From: Streblospio benedicti
Lineage: Eukaryota; Annelida; Polychaeta; Spionida; Spionidae
Direction of reading: 5' to 3'
DNA length: 64,000 nucleotides
Assembly: GCA_019095985.1 (NCBI GenBank)
Contig: CM032662.1
Location: forward strand, 38,000,435-38,064,434
The position numbers and the translations under genes were made by a program. Numbering within the stretch: the stretch's first letter is position 1; the number at the start of each line of letters is the position of its first letter. Shown piece after piece: positions 1 through 15,100 of the stretch. The notes under the pieces are model-generated. The model was not told where the DNA came from. It searched no databases and was given only the letters and a program-made list of their open reading frames with translations.

Positions 1-146
1 GTCGTTGCCGCGGCGAACCTCGCGCTTCTCGATCACGTAGCTGGTGATGTGGGCGCCGCCCGTGTTGACCGGTGCTGACCACTCGATGGTCACAGACTCG
101 TCAGAGATCCCGATCAGACGCACCGCGCCCGGCGCCTCGGGCACCG
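1..146 (-). CDS. Fn3 domain F30, first half (cut by window edge)
   Basis: The exon runs from an acceptor at 147-148 into the window edge. It starts VPEAPGAVRL and holds the B strand (VTIEWSAP) and C strand (ITSYVIEKR). The splice with the 610-745 exon makes the linker SPYAVPEAPG in frame. The second half of the domain lies beyond the window. Confidence 0.9.
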
Positions 147-3100
147 CTGGCAATTATAAAGACAAATCTCCATTGAAGAAAATAAAAATAAAATGTAAAT
201 GTGCTTATTTATAGTCAGAATTCAGTTTGTCCAGCTCAAACGACTTTACATCTACACCAGGTCATTGGCAGCATCCTTGTCACACTATGTTTTCAACTAT
301 CCAGAACACAACCTTAGTGCAGATGTGGTTATCAATCACATTACTGTTTGCTTGCCTCACCTGTACCTATTTGATGTGTAGCTACCACAGAGCAGTGTGC
401 AACCTGTTAGAGGTAGGTTTGCTCAACACCCACATAATACCCAACCAGGAATTGAACCCACCACCGACTGATCATGAGTTTCATTAAATGTCAATGCAAG
501 CAAAGTATACTACTCTATGTCGTCAGCATAGTAACGGTTTCATGCTATGTTGTGCCACTGCAAAGTGTACCAGGTAAAGGAAGTTTTACATAAATAATCT
601 GTAACGCACCATATGGACTCTTGGCCTCGATGGGGTTCCTGGTTTCCAGGGCTGCGCTTCTTCCCACAGCGTTCTCGGCGATGACCCGGAAGTAGTACTT
701 GTGTCCGTAGGTCAAGTTCGACACAGAGTAAGAGAAGATGTGGGCCTGAAACGTATAGGTACAATTGTTTTAGGATGAAACAATGTACAGTAGACACTTG
801 CATATATTAGTAATTACATGTATTAGGTTTAACTTGTAAATGAAAATGTGGTGGTTTATAGTTGTGATCAAGTCTTGGTCTCACGACTTCACATTTAGGC
901 CTATCAGATAAGCGTAACTCACAAGCTATTACATGAAAGTTTAGAGAACCACTATGACCCAGTTTTTATATGTTCCATAGGCAGATCTGGGTTAGGCAAA
1001 GAGAGCACACACACCGCTCTTCCACCAAAACATTTCAATTGCATGTTTATCCCATCTGTGCGCCCCTTCCCGCATATTTAAACCATGTCATCCGGGGTGT
1101 GCTGCCCCCCACCCTTTCCAATCTGCCAATGTTCTCCAAATTAAAGTCTCTTCTCACCTTGACCCTGTCGACGCGTGCCCAGCCGGAGAAGTCGCTGACG
1201 TCGCGTTTCTCCACGATGTAGCCAGTGATGGTGGCGCCACCGTCAGTGTGAGGCGGCTGCCACGTGAGCGTCATTGAGTGACGCAACACCTCGCTGATGA
1301 TGAGGGGGCCGCCCGGGGCCGCCGGCGCCTCTGGAGGAGCAAACAGTAGTGGTCATACAGTGGTCAGTTAGTGGTCAGTCTGTGGTCAGTTTGTGGTCAG
1401 TCTGTGGTCAGTTAGTAATCATTTGGTGATAAGTTTGTGGTTAGAATGTTGTCAGATTGTGGTCAGTTTTTGGTAAGGTAGTGGTCAGCTTGTGGTCACT
1501 TAGTGGTCAGTCTGTGGTGATTAAGTGGTCACCCAATGGTCACCCAGTGGTCATTTAGTGACTTCATTGCAAATCAGATAGCTTGTCATTGATAAAGTGA
1601 TGTTGGATCACTTTGGAGGAAAGGTATGCATACATGTATGTAATTATGTGAGATGGTAAGGTAGAAAAGATCACCATTACACACTTCATCATCACCAACT
1701 AGTGGTCACTCAATGGTCATTCAATGGTCACTCCGAGTAATTCAATGGTCACTCAGCTGTTCTTCAATGGTCACTCAGCAGTAGCTCTAATGGTCACTAT
1801 GTTGGCATTCAACGGTCACTCAGTGGCTGGTAAGCAGTCACTCAATTGGTTATTCAATGGTCATCCTGTGGTCACTCTATGGTCCCTCACCTGCGTGTCT
1901 GGCGGGTCTGACGGCCAGGTCCACCTCCAGGGGGACGCTCTCTCCGTAGCGCGTCACTGTGATCACCCGGAACAGGTACTCTCTCAGCTCCTTCAGACCG
2001 CGGATTGTGCATGTGTGCGTGGAACTGTAACCGAAAATCATATAATAATTATGGCATTCGATTCGGTTTTTTTAAAGATTGCAAATGGTTAGAACCAAAT
2101 TGATTTCTATATAATAAGTATAGTATATCAATCACTATTGTAATGGACTGCTACCTTTATTACTAAAAGTAAAACAGGTCTTTCATTTTTTAGACTTTCA
2201 AAAAGCTTTTGATTTTTCAGAATGGAACTTCATTGATATTGATTGATAAATATGCCATTTAGTGATCACTTTTGAAATTGGATTGAAATTATGCTCAACA
2301 GTTCTGGTTTCATTAAAATAAATGCCTCTATCTACAGTTAAATAAACAGTGAAAAAGGCCTTTGTCAAGGTTGGCCTGTATCCAGTTTAGTATTCATAAT
2401 TATTTCTGCGCATAAGGCACTTTATATCAAGAAAAAAAATATTGAAGGGGTTTGTTTAGATATGAAGATACCAATTGCAATTAAAACGTACTTGCCAATT
2501 AAAAAAAAAAATAGCGGCAAACTCACCCATCCATGACTGCTGCTCTGCTCCAGCGCACATGCTCGGTTTCACGGTATTCAATGATGTAGCCGGTGATCGC
2601 GGAACCTCCATTGTCGGTGGGAGAGTTCCACTCAATGACCACTGAGTCGCCGGTCACCTTACGCACCTGGAGGGGGAGGTGGTGAGTGAGTGAGTGAGTA
2701 CCATAATTATGTGGCTATTAGATTACTGGGATGTACAAGAGTCAAGAATGAAGGGTGATTATTTGAACGCAACTATAAATATCACCCCATTTAATATTGC
2801 CCAATTATCACCCATTATAAACACGATTGAAATGTGACTGTTATGGCATGATATTGCAACGAATGAATACAGCTCATATTTTTCTCTATATATACAATTT
2901 CAACACTGTTTAAATACTGTAAATAACTGTTTTATTGGTGTATGACAGACTATATGCACCATTTTATAGGATGTATAAAACAGTGTGTCTGTCTCATGTT
3001 TGCTTTGTATTATATATTCTTGTGCGTTAGTTTCAAATGCTTCAAAAGTTTCAAAAGTTTATTCAATCTTGTCTACGTAGTTTGTACTGTACCTTGAGGC

Positions 3101-6100
3101 GCCCTGCTGGGGGCTCTGGGCGGGTGATGGGTCTCTTGGGGGAGACGGGCAGCTCCAGCTCCAGGGGCTCAGACAGGCCCTCCATGTTCTCAGCAAACAC
3201 CCTGGGAGCAAAAACACAACACATGAATGGTTTCAAATCATTAGTCAATGCAAACACCATGTTGCAACAGACAAAATTATAAGTCAACGGTGTTCAGACT
3301 GATATTGTATACTGATAGCCAGGCAGAGGGCTCTAAACAAGAGAAGTGAGAGTTCTTGAACATAGCACATTGAGACAGACAAATATGGACTGCATTCCCT
3401 CAATACTGTGGGTTTTACTCAACTTAATGCTGAGTATTCTCAACTGCCTGGGGAGTATACACACAAGCACCATGTTGCTAATAGAGACAGCCACTAAATC
3501 TCAATTCCCTGGCAAGTATATGCACCTGAACAAGTATACTCAACTCCCTGGGAAGTATTACAAACATCTCAACACCCTGGGGAGTATACACCATAAGACA
3601 ATACCCAAAAATTACTCCCATACGTGAACAACTCCCTGGGGAATATACTCATCTGAACAAGTACTGCATACTGCTGTATTGTGACCTATACAACTCAACT
3701 CCCTGGGGAGTATACGCACCTGAACAAGTACTGTGCGCCCTCCACGAGGTTGCTGACAGTGTAGGTGGTGCTGTGAGACTTGATGCGCGCCACGCGGTAC
3801 CAGCTGCTCATGCTCACGTCGCGCCGCTCGATCACGTAGGCGCTCACCGCCGCGTTGCCGTCGGTGACGGGTGCGCGCCACGACATGGTCACCGTGGTCG
3901 TCGTGATCTCGAGGATCTCCAGAGGTCCACGCGGGGCCGACGGTTTGCCTGGAGCAGGGAAATATGGATTGTTCCTATTGACCCTAAGGTTGTTGAGCAT
4001 TTCGGCAGTGGGTTGGATTTTTTACCTACTTGAAAGAATAATAGGGACATTGAATCATGGCTCAATAGCTGTGAGATTTGACGACCTATGGGTCTATAGT
4101 ACCGTATACGATCATCCAAGCGCCCAGTGCCGTAAAATTGAAATTTTCTCAAACTAGGGGGTGGGCTGTTACATGCAAGTGCAAATACTGCATAATTCTT
4201 AAGGACATTTAAGAAAAAGAGGGGGGAGGGCACTTGGATGCTCCTGTACGGTAATCCACTGCTAAAGGGTTAACTTGAAAACATACAAAAATGCAAACTA
4301 CCCACTCACTGTAACCACTGAGATATGTAAAGCGAAAAAGGATGCAACTTACCATAGGTCAATATAGGAAACTACACAGTAAAGTGTTAATGATAGAGAT
4401 GCAGCCTTGGTACTCACTGTAGGCGCTGCGTGGCACGACGCTGTGCTCGAGGCTGAGCGGGGGCGCGGCGCCCGACATGTTCTCGGCCACGACCCGGAAG
4501 TAGTAGTCGGTGCCCGGCTTGAGGCCGCGCACCGTGTAGTGGTTACACGACGCGTCCACGTGGTCAACCACCTCCCACCTACAGCAGCGCATCAGCACAG
4601 TCAGATTGAGTTTTAGTTCATGAGGACAGTCAGTTATGATATTTATTTTTTTTAAGTCATCGGGGCAGTCAGTTTATGATTTTTTAGGCTGCTACACTTA
4701 CATGAGGTGTCGTAAATGTCTAATATAACAACGTCAGGACAGTCAATAGTCATAATAATATAGCAGCACCCAATTAATCATTTTATGTGGACAGATATGA
4801 AAATCGTCGTCACTGTCTTTCGAAGCACTGACCTGGTGTGAGTGACCATCCTGCGCTCAATGCGGTAGCTGGTCACGGATGACTTGTCGAGGTCGTGGTA
4901 GTTCCACGTGAGTGACACTGAGTCCTGACTGATGGCTGTCACTATCAGCTCCTTGGGGGCCAGTGGCTTGGCTGAAAAATCACCAATCAATCAATCAATC
5001 AATTGAATCCTAAATTTATAATTCAATTCTAATCCTCTATATCTGAGAGACAGGATTAGCATTGATTTATGACTAGTAAGAGTAAATAAAAACCATCGCC
5101 GTACCGACGGTCCTCTTGAAGACGAGCGGTTTTGGCGTCTCTGCCATCTCGCCGATGCCGCGTTTGTTGACGGCGGCGACGGCAAACAGATACTGGCGGT
5201 TCTCACGGAGACCCGTCACCGTGTAGCTGGAGCAAAAACACACACGAGGTTAGTTTTTTGTTTATCTCACAAACAGGTATTGGTGGTTCTCAAGCAGACC
5301 CGTCACCGAAAACGTACGATTCACTAACCAACTTTACAAATGCACTCACTACCCATATTTACATGATACTGGTGTAACTGAAACTCTATAATAACTGAAA
5401 CTCCTTAATTAACATTGTACACGATCACTCACTCATTTACATTTAAGAACTCATTCATAAGAGTACAACAGATCACTCTCACCACATTGACATATGAGTA
5501 GTCTACCTGATCACTCACTATGTACAATTGGCATCTACTACATATATATACGATCACTCAATGATTTCACAAATGTGGCGATCACTGACCGTGTTGACAT
5601 GACAATGATTATATACTGCCCATCACTCAACAACTTCACATATTGTTTTCCACCATATTGGACATGACAAGTGGTTAATATTTATATACAATCACCAGCA
5701 ACTTTACGCATTGGACATGACAATGATTATATACTTATCATGCACGCATCGCGTGGACATGCTGTTTGTGTAGCCGCACTCCTCCCACACATCGAGCATG
5801 ACGTCCTTGCGGTACACCTTGTAGGCGGAGAGCGGGGCCCCGCCATGGTGGCGCGGCGCCAGCCACTCCAGCGTCACACTGTCGCGCGTCACGCGGATTA
5901 TCTTCAGCACCGACGGCGCCTCGGGAGACTCTGTAATAGTGGCAATATTTGAGGTGATAATAAACGTGAGATGCATTGTTTTGGTACTGTATTTTAGTTC
6001 TGAGGAGGGTGTATCCCTTGGATCTCAAAATCTCAATGAATCAATGTGACGAATCTCAATGCAAAAGCCTTTTTGTCAAATTTCAATCAATTGATCTCAT

Positions 6101-9100
6101 TGAATTGAAAGGTTAAGTCTCAATTCTCAATGAATTAAAAACCCAAATCTCAACTCTCAATAAATTGTATATACTGCCCTCAGTGTTTTAAAAGCGCATG
6201 ACTATCCCATTGAAGCTGGGCTGGGATATCTGATGTGACAACTTGAAGAATAAGACGTAAATCTGATGCGTTTCTTGGAAACGTTTAAACCCACAATAAC
6301 CACGTTGATAACCACAATAACCATGAGGAGTTAATAACCACAATAACCATGGGGACCTACCGATGCGTTTCTTGCATGTGATGATGTCAGACATGAGGGG
6401 CACACTGTCGCCCTCCTGGTTTCTGGCCGTCACACGCACGTAGTACTCAGCACCATCTTGCAGGTTACGCAGGAAGAAGTTTGTCGTCGTCGACTCAACG
6501 TTACCTGCGTAAAAGATACAAAAAACATGACAGCAAATGAATATAGAAGTTGGTAGGGGGGCAGGTTTAAAAAGTTTTGAGAAATCCAACATCCCTAAAT
6601 TTTTTGCCTCATTTCCCATATACCTAGACTTTTTGCCTATTTTTCTTACATTCCACCTACTTTAAATCCCACACCCTTATTCTTTTGGACTTTTTTCCCA
6701 AATCCCACTTTACTTGGCCTTTTTTCCCACATCCCACTTCCTTATAAATCCTCCCCTATAGAGTAGAAGGTCTCAGACTATGCAAAGAGTTGGCTTCAAG
6801 TGGTCTCAATAGACAGCTTATCTCTTTATGAAGGTTCCTGTTAGTCTATTTGCAGAGCTTTGTGATTGTGCGAAATGGTCTTTCTTATTGTAGAGGTACT
6901 TTCTTTGTAGAGGTTGTCTAAATTGAAGGTTTTGATGCAATGGTAGAGTCAGATATTGCAAATAATTAAAACTGAATCATTATTGTTTGCTAATATGAGT
7001 ATTAAGTATTGAGTGTAGGTTAGGACTATATCACATAGTCTCTGGTGGGATTCGAATAATATATACCCAGTTCCGTTAAATAATAAATCATTTCATGAGT
7101 ATACTCCCTGGGGAGTTGAAAAGGGACATATAGTGTGAACAAGATGCTGCCAATGACCTGGTGTGGATGTAGAGTCATCTGAATACATATTCAATTAACT
7201 TGTAAATATGAAATACAATTCTAAAAAAAACATTAAAAAGTCTTATCAATCCCTATGCAAATGTAAACGATCGGCTTCCATCGACTCACCGATGCGTCTC
7301 CACAGCGTTGACGTCGTCTCGCGCATCTCCACAATGTACCCGGTGATGGGGGCTCCGCCGTTGTTGTCAGGCGGCAGCCAGCGCAGCTCGCACGAGTCGT
7401 CTGTCGTCATGGACACGTGCATGGGACCCGCGGGCGAGGACGGTGGCTCTGTGGAGGGTTTACACCAGGTTATTGGCTTGCTCAATTTGATCTCACGTTG
7501 TGACACAATCGTCTTTTCCACCATTCAAAAGAAATTTACTAGAATACTGTACTGTGATGTGATCAAGGTATACAGATTGATGTCTACTATAGATGAATTA
7601 ACGAACCAGCCAGCCAGTTAGCCATTCAAACACTCAACCAATCAATCAACCAACCAATCAAATACGTTTTGTATTGTGCCTGTGGGGTTACCGGGGTGTC
7701 AGGTTCAATAGCTACTACATATCGATCAACCTGCCAGTCAGCTAGCCAAACACTCAAACAACCAGCCAAAGACACAACCAATCAATCAACCAATCAATCA
7801 ACCAATCAAATACATATTGTACTGTGCCTGTGGGGTGGTGTAGCATAATGTAATGATATGGATAAAATTTCTAACACGCTTTTACGTTACAAAACAACCC
7901 AATTTGTATTTTTATTGTTGGGCACATTCACAATGTATCGCCTGATAAAACGCATAAATAGGTCAGTTTGGCATTGTCAAACCTAATGAACATCACACAT
8001 TCTCCTCTCAGACCATAAAACACAGGAAGTCAGTGAGTTCAAATATAGTTAAACTTCAAACACTGAATGTTTCCAGCTCTCAATGAGTAATTTACCAAAA
8101 TTAACAATTAATAGCTCTATGTATCAGCCTAAAAAACTATGAATATGTCAGTGCAATAGGGTAAAAAATCGCTACAATAAATAGGTCAGTGCAGATTGAC
8201 ACTTAACGAAAGTGTAAGTGGGCTCTTTCATAGTAATGTTTGGTGGGCCTTTATAAAGAGACTTTGATATTTGATGATCTGTTGATATAAAAACAAAACA
8301 AAATATGAAAACCCTTAAAAGGAGCAAGATGTGAGAATCAATATCTATAATATCTGTCAAACTGACATATGCCAGTATTTGAGTCCATAGAGGCAGTTCA
8401 TTACGTATATCACACAAATACTGGCATGTTTGATAAATACATGCTGCATGTCACTACAGGTTAAAGGATCAATGATGACTGATCCACAGCAAGTCTATTT
8501 GGCCTTCACCTTAAGTTTACTGTGATCTATATAGGATTCAGCGACTTTGCTTGTCAGTGGCTTTTGATGTTTTTTCATGTTGGATACAGACAAGTACATA
8601 TATATTCACACTGTAATATTTGGAGTATGTAAAAATAGAATGGCTCACAAAATGTGACTTGAATGAAAGATATGAATATGAATCAACATTGAAATAGCAT
8701 GGAAAATTTCAGCTTTTGACAGTTAACAAGGGAAAGAAGCATGCGATCAATTGGATTGTCACAGGGAATTGTTTCAGCAACTTATCACTGAGAATTGTGA
8801 TCTTCAACACAGTGATCAACTTTTAAATCTTTAACACTGTGCTATTTTTCATGATGGCCCAATGGACACAGTTGTCCCAAGACATGCATTACATGAGGTA
8901 ACGTCCTATGTTTCCAGGTGCTGGACGTAAAATACTGAACAGGTGCGAGCAGGTGCCACGTCAGGGATGGTTGAAGTGACTAAGTATTCATAGGTGAATG
9001 AAATGAAGATGACCAAAAACTTATTATATGACTTTATATGATACATTAAATTATCAAATAGTACACATATGTATAAACAACAGTGAGTAGTTTCTTGTTT

Positions 9101-12100
9101 TCATGAGATAAATAATATTGTCTTGATAGAAACTCAGCAAGATAACATTTATTGTAGGCATAGACTAATTAGCTTGTCAAATCCACTTCGATATAATGCA
9201 CATTTTACCTTCAAAGTTTAGTAATAAAATATGCTACTAATTGTTTTATAATTTATATGGTTGGAAAATGAAAACCCATTACATATGTATTAATTAAATG
9301 TTTCTAGCCATGGCAAGTGCTGAAATACTAAGCAAAATGTTCGGACACTTTTTCTTCCCTAATCACGTTTTTCACCGTACGCTGGTTCGGTAATAAATAT
9401 GTCAGTATCTCATCCATACCTGTCCCAAAAATATTTTATTACTATGTATGTAATCTACAGAAGTGTGCGTTTCTAACCATACCAATTATTATGAAATAGC
9501 AGGACATTCGATGATCAAACTTTGCTAGTCAAAATGGTCAACACAATCGTAGTGGATTTGACAGCACATCAAAGAACATTACGACCATGTGATGGGATCA
9601 ATGGACATTTCTTTCCAAATGTAAAGTATGAACTGAAAGTGTAGAAATAATAATCTGCATCAAATTTTAAGTGTCTTATGTGTCTATGATAATTTTTAAG
9701 TTGTCAGTAAACCTCTGCAAATTACAAGCATGCAAGTGACAAGTGACTAATCTCAACTCTGTTATACTATCGATCATTTGACAAAAAAACATCAACACAC
9801 GGTTGTCGTATTAATGTATAAATAATCTGCAGTAATATGCAATTCCACTCGTATATATAAATCTGGGTAATTGTTTTAACTAAATAGTTTATTTTGAACA
9901 TGAATCACATGCATCGCCATGTGTTTGACAATCATCGTTCGGCGATACCCATAGACTATGGCTAAACACCATGATTTGTAAATGTTCCTATACAGTTTTT
10001 TCGGAGATATTAGCACCTAGATATTGTCTGTATGTTGTAGACCATAGTATATTGAATGGCTTCTCATTCATACCTATTTGCATTTCTAATCATGAAATGC
10101 AAATATATCACGTCAAAATCAACCAATTTTTCTATTCATTAGTACAAGAGCATTACCATCCTCTCGACACTTTATCGTTACACCTGTCAAACTTATGGCT
10201 TTATAATGTATTGGACGTTAAATACTGTTGTAGCTATTGCTCCAAAAATGTTGGACGGGGAATACTGAACAGGGCAAATTTGGATGGTTGAAGTGACTAA
10301 GTATTCATAGGTGAATGAAATGAAGATGACCAAAAAACTTATTATATGACTTTTATATGATACATTAAATTATCAAATAGTACACATATGTATAAACAAC
10401 AGTGAGTAGTTTCTTGTTTTCATGAGATGAATAATATTGTCTTGATAGAAACTCAGCAAGATAACATTTATTGTAGGCATAGACTAATTAGCTTGTCAAA
10501 TCCACTTCGATATAATGCACATTTTTTGCCTTCAAAGTTTAGTAATAAAATATGCTACTAAATTTTTATAATTTATATGGTTGGAAACGCATACTTCTGT
10601 AGATTACATATGTATTAATTAAATGTTTCTAGCCATGGCAAGTGCTGAAATACTAAGCAAAATGTTCGGACACTTTTCTTCCCTAATCGTTTTCACCATA
10701 TGGCTGTCATTGTCAAACGCTGGTTCGGTAATAAATATGTCAGTATCTCATCCATACCTGTCCCAAAAAATATTTTATTACTATGTATGTAATCTACAGA
10801 AGTGTGCGTTTCTAACCATACCAATTATTATGAAATAGCAGGACATTCGATGATCAAACTTTGCTAGTCAAAAATGGTCAACACAATCGTAATTATTTGA
10901 CAGCACATCAAAAGAACATTACGACCATGTGATGGGATCAATGGACATTTCTTTCCAAATGTAAAGTATGAACTGAAAGTGTAGAAATAATAATCTGCAT
11001 CAAATTTTAAGTGTCTTATGTGTCTATGATAATTTTTAAGTTGTCAGTAAACCTCTGCAAATTACAAGCATGCAAGTGACAAGTGACTAATCTCAACTCT
11101 GTTATACTATCGATCATTTGACAAAAAAACATCAACACACAGGTTGTAAATATTAATGTATAAATAATCTGCAGTAATATGCAATTCCACTCGTATATAT
11201 AAATCTGGGTAATTGTTTTAACTAAATAGTTTATTTTGAACATGAATCACATGCATCGCCATGTGTTTGACAATCATCGTTCGGCGATACCCATAGACTA
11301 TGGCTAAACACCATGATTTGTAAATGTTCCTATACAGTTTTTTCGGAGATATTAGCACCTAGATATTGTCTGTATGTTGTAGACCATAGTATATTGAATG
11401 GCTTCTCATTCATACCTATTTGTATTTCTAATCATGAAATGCAAATATATCACGTCAAAATCAACCAATTTTCTATTCATTAGTACAAGACAGCGTTCGT
11501 TGACCATCCTCTCTCGGGCACCTGCTCGCACCTGCCGGAAAGGCAGGATGATGCGCTTCTGCGTATCTCGTTAAACTATCTCTGGTTGTCCTTGCAGGAC
11601 ATGCCATTACATGAGCTGTATGTCAAGGTGCCCCAGCAGACATTATCATCCCAGCTGATTTCTCCTCACAACATCAACATGCAGGATGAAAATAGTAAAA
11701 CACCCCGCTCGATGTGGCAGTGAAAAGATGGGATCTGGTGCCAGTTCTACTGCAGCACGGGGGCTGATGTCAACCTGTGTGATCGTTGGAATCAAACCCC
11801 ATTACATTTGGCTGTATGTCAAGGTGCCTCAGCACATATTATCACCCAGCTGATTTCTCCTCACAACATCAACATGCAGGATGAAAATAGTAAAACACCG
11901 CTCGATGTGGCAGTGAAAAGGAAAAGATGGGATCTGGTGCCAGTTCTACTGCAGCACGGGGCTGATGTCAACCTATGCGATGTAAGGTATTCAACCCCGT
12001 TACATTTTGCTGTGGGTCATGATGCCCGAGCTGATATCATCACCCAGCTGATTTCTCCTGACAACATTAACCAGCAGGATAAAGATGGTAAAACTGCCCT

Positions 12101-15100
12101 CCGTGTGGCAGTGAGATGGAGCAGATGGGATCTCGTGCCAGTTCTACTGCAGCATGGGGCTGATGTTAACCTGCCGAATCGTGCAAATGAAACCCCATTA
12201 CATTTGGCTGCACATCATTGTGAACCAGCAGACATCATCACGCAGCTGATGTCTCATGACAATATCAACGTGCAGAATGAAGATGGCAGATCAGCCCTCA
12301 TAAGGTGGTCGGAAGGGAAAGGATGGGAGCTGGTGCCAGTTCTACTGCAGCATGGGGCTGATATCAACCTGAGAAATTGTTGGAAGCAGCCGCCAATACA
12401 TTTAGCTGCACGTCTTGGTGCCCCAGCAGACATCATCACCCAGTTGATTTCTCCTCACAACATCAACATGCAGGATGAAAATAGTAAAACTGCGCTCCGT
12501 GAGACAGTGAGATGGAGACGATGGGATCTGGTGCCAGTTCTACTGCAGCACGGAGCTGATGTCAACCTGTGTGATCGTTGGAATCAAACCCCATTACATT
12601 TGGCTGTATGTAAAGGTGCCTCAGCACATATCATCATCCAGCTGATTTCTCCTCACAAAATCAACATGCAAGATGAAAATGGCAACACAGCCCTCCATCT
12701 GGCAGTGACCGAGGAAAGATGGGAGCTGGTGCCAATTCTACTGCAGCATGGGGCAAATCCCTCCATGTTAGAGTCTCCCCAACCAGACCAGCCATTGACA
12801 CATTCGCTCCTAGCTCTCTGCATCTCAACCATCAGGAGCCACATGCCTGTCAAGTCTGATGAGGCATATGAGGGACTCGGAATTCCTGAGATTCTTGTAC
12901 CTGAAGTGAAGCTGAGGCCTCAGGCGGAGGACATTGTGAAAAGAGGACGTTGTAAATAGAGGGCATTGTGAATACATGTAGAGGACGTTGTGACCAGCTG
13001 TCGGTATTTAAACTAAGGAAAGAGTTGTGGGTAACTAAAGAGATTTCCTATCGTACAACACACTGTATTGTTCAGCGTTTAGTACATATGTGGTTGTTTA
13101 TAGACGTAATTCAAGCTTGTTCTCACCACTTTACATTTTATAGTTACACCAAGTCATTGGTTTATAATGTATTGATTTAATGTAAAATGACACAGTTCAT
13201 TTCCTCTATTGCTCGTCTTGTCTCAAACTTTCTTTATAATGTGGTTAAAATTTCAAACACACTTTTATTTCATAAAACGAATAGAACCAATTTGTATTTT
13301 TTCAATTTTACTCTCATATACATAGAATTTGTATTTTTATTATTGGTCACATTCACAAGTTTTTTTTTCTAAAATATATGATTAATTGGTTTTAACACTG
13401 AATGTTATAATAGCCAATTCACAATATATCACATATTAACAAAAGGAAAATACGTCACTGTACTAGGGTAACAATAAATTGTAATGTATTGTAATGTATT
13501 GTACTGCTGGGGGGGCTTTGCATGTGTGATGTTGGGGTGGGCCTTTACAAGCAGACTTTGGAATTTGCTGATCTGTTGACATAAAAATAGCAAACAATAT
13601 GAAACCCTTAAAAGGAGCAATATGTGAGAATATCAATATCTATAATATCTGTCAAGCTGACATATGCCTGCTCAACTCAAGTCCATGAGGCAGTTCATTA
13701 CATATAGTACACAAATTACACAAAATACACAATAATGGCATGTTCAAACAAATACATGCTGCATATCACCACTTACATATTAAAGGATCAATGACTGATA
13801 ACAGCAACAGTATTTGTCCTTCACCTTAAGTTTACTGTGATAAATTTGATTCAGCGACTTTGCTTGTCAGTGGCTTTTGATGTTTTTCCATGTTGGATAC
13901 AGGCAAATACATATATATTCACATCGTAATATTTGGAGTATGTAAAAATAGAATGGCTCACAAAATGTGACTTGAATGAAAGATATGAATATGAATCAAC
14001 ATTGAAATAACATGGAGAATATCATCTTTTAACAGTCAACAATGGAAAGAAGCATGCAATCTAAAGGATCGTCATAAGGAATTGTTTCAGCAACTTATCA
14101 CTGAGAATTGTGATCTTCAACACAGCGATCAGCTTTTAAATCTTTAACACTGTGCTATTTTTTATGATGGCCCAATGGACACAATTGTCCTTGCAGGACA
14201 TGTCATTACATGAGGCTGTATGTCAAGGTGACCCAGCAGACATTATCACCCAGCTGATTTCTCCTCACAACATCAACATGCAGGATGAAAATAGTAAAAC
14301 ACCGCTCGATGTGGCAGTGAAAAGGAAAAGATGGGATCTGGTGCCAGTTCTACTGCAGCACGGGGCTGATGTCAACCTGTGCGATGTAAGGTATTCAACC
14401 CCGTTACATTTTGCTGCGGGTCATGATGCCCCAGCTGACATCATCACCCAGCTGATTTCTCCCGACAACATTAACATGCAGGATAAAGATGGCAGATCAG
14501 CCCTCCATAAGGTGGTCGAAGGGAAAGGATGGGATCTGATGCCAGTTCTACTGCAGCATGGGGCTGATATCAACCTGAGAAATTGTTGGAAGCAGCCGCC
14601 ATTACATTTAGCTGCACGTCTTGGTGCCCCAGCAGACATCATCACCCAGTTGATTTCTCCTCACAACATCAACATGCAAGATGAAAATAATAAAACAGCA
14701 CTCCGTGTGGCAGTGAGGAAGAAAAGATGGTCTCTGGTGCCAGTTCTACTGCAGCACGGGGCTGATGTCAACCTGTGTGATCGTTGGAATCAAACCCCAT
14801 TACGTATGGCTGTATATAAAGGAGCCCCAGCACATATCATCACCCAGCTGATTTCTCCTCACAACATCAACATGCAGGATGAAAATAATAAAACTGCGCT
14901 CCGTGTGGCAGTGAGATGGAAAAGATGGGATCTGGTGCCAGTTCTACTGCAGCACGGGGCTGATGTCAACCTGTGTGATCTTTGGAATCAAACCCCATTA
15001 CATGAGACTGTATGTCAAGGTGCCCCAGCTGACATCATCACCCAGCTGATTTCTCCTCACAACATCAGCATGCAGGATAAAGATGGAGACACAGTGCTCC

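Noticed and set aside
3773-4033. Long plus-strand frames opposite exons, such as here and at 5671, 21972 and 53702
   Set aside because: They mirror GC-rich minus-strand exons with strong domain motifs; antisense shadows.
10623-10838. 71-residue plus-strand reading frame with a hydrophobic stretch inside the inverted-repeat element
   Set aside because: The other element copy (9303-9499) has the frame broken early, and composition is AT-rich repeat; no family resemblance.
8932-11542. 8-bp target-site duplication of a hAT element
   Set aside because: Flanks atactgaa and ccggaaag do not match, so the superfamily was left open.
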